The notes below the pieces were generated by a model, which saw nothing but the letters and a program-made list of their open reading frames with translations, was not told the origin of the DNA and did no database searches. A stretch of 64,000 nt of DNA from Clostridiales bacterium (GTDB taxonomy: Bacteria > Bacillota > Clostridia > Saccharofermentanales > Saccharofermentanaceae): contig JAGCVX010000038.1 of NCBI GenBank assembly GCA_017962145.1, forward strand, positions 94,709 through 158,708, given 5' to 3'. Shown here piece by piece: positions 63,807-64,000 of the stretch. The translations under genes were made by a program, and so were the position numbers. Each line of letters starts with the position of its first letter. Position 1 is the stretch's first letter.

Positions 63807-64000
<194 letters not shown>

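Overview
The window reads as one housekeeping chromosome segment of a Gram-positive bacterium of the class Clostridia (Bacillota), with base composition near 50% GC by eye. The evidence is a T-box leader on thrS, a CIRCE element on hrcA, an SOS box of the Gram-positive type on uvrB, YlxR/YlxQ between nusA and infB, a YdjI-like SPFH protein, and a monoderm-style FtsQ/DivIB and PASTA penicillin-binding protein. I cannot name the genus. No rRNA, tRNA, CRISPR array, insertion sequence or prophage was found.

Layout. 1-404 is the tail of an unrecognised gene. 456-5816 (minus strand) is a tight six-gene run: zinc-ribbon membrane protein, SPFH/zinc-ribbon protein, nucleoside phosphorylase-like protein, SPL-type radical SAM protein, a second small zinc-ribbon membrane protein, and an SDR oxidoreductase. 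6061-9275 holds metG, tatD and a small membrane-anchored protein. 9276-9866 is a short regulatory island: a promoter overlapped by a perfect palindrome, a 50-codon leader ORF, mutually exclusive antiterminator and terminator hairpins, and a 74-aa HTH gene. 9953-19208 is uvrB (SOS box), dnaE, pfkA and mutS2. 19301-23997 has a lipoprotein, a P-loop protein, a Tim44-like zinc-ribbon protein and a second SPFH/zinc-ribbon paralogue. 24022-26180 is thrS with its T-box. 26246-26457 is a four-copy 53-bp tandem repeat in an otherwise empty gap.

27166-38127 carries the translation block rimP-nusA-rnpM-ylxQ-infB-rbfA-nrnA-truB-ribF, then lgt and rodA. 38271-51083 is the division and cell wall (dcw) cluster: mraZ-rsmH-ftsL-pbp-murE-murF-ftsW-murG-ftsQ-ftsZ. 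It lacks mraY, murD, murC and ftsA. nrdR, an OmpR-type two-component pair, nth, recG, rsmD, coaD and a coiled-coil protein follow. 58258-60180 is a two-gene AAA ATPase plus TOPRIM/DUF4276-like module set between coaD and hemW; it resembles the ATPase-TOPRIM pairs known from OLD-like and Abi-type defence. The window ends in a heat-shock operon, hrcA-grpE-clpP-dnaK, where a clpP gene sits between grpE and dnaK.

The strongest candidates for something undescribed are the leader-peptide attenuator at 9397-9613, the ATPase-TOPRIM pair at 58258-60180, the 53-bp repeats, and the duplicated SPFH/zinc-ribbon modules.
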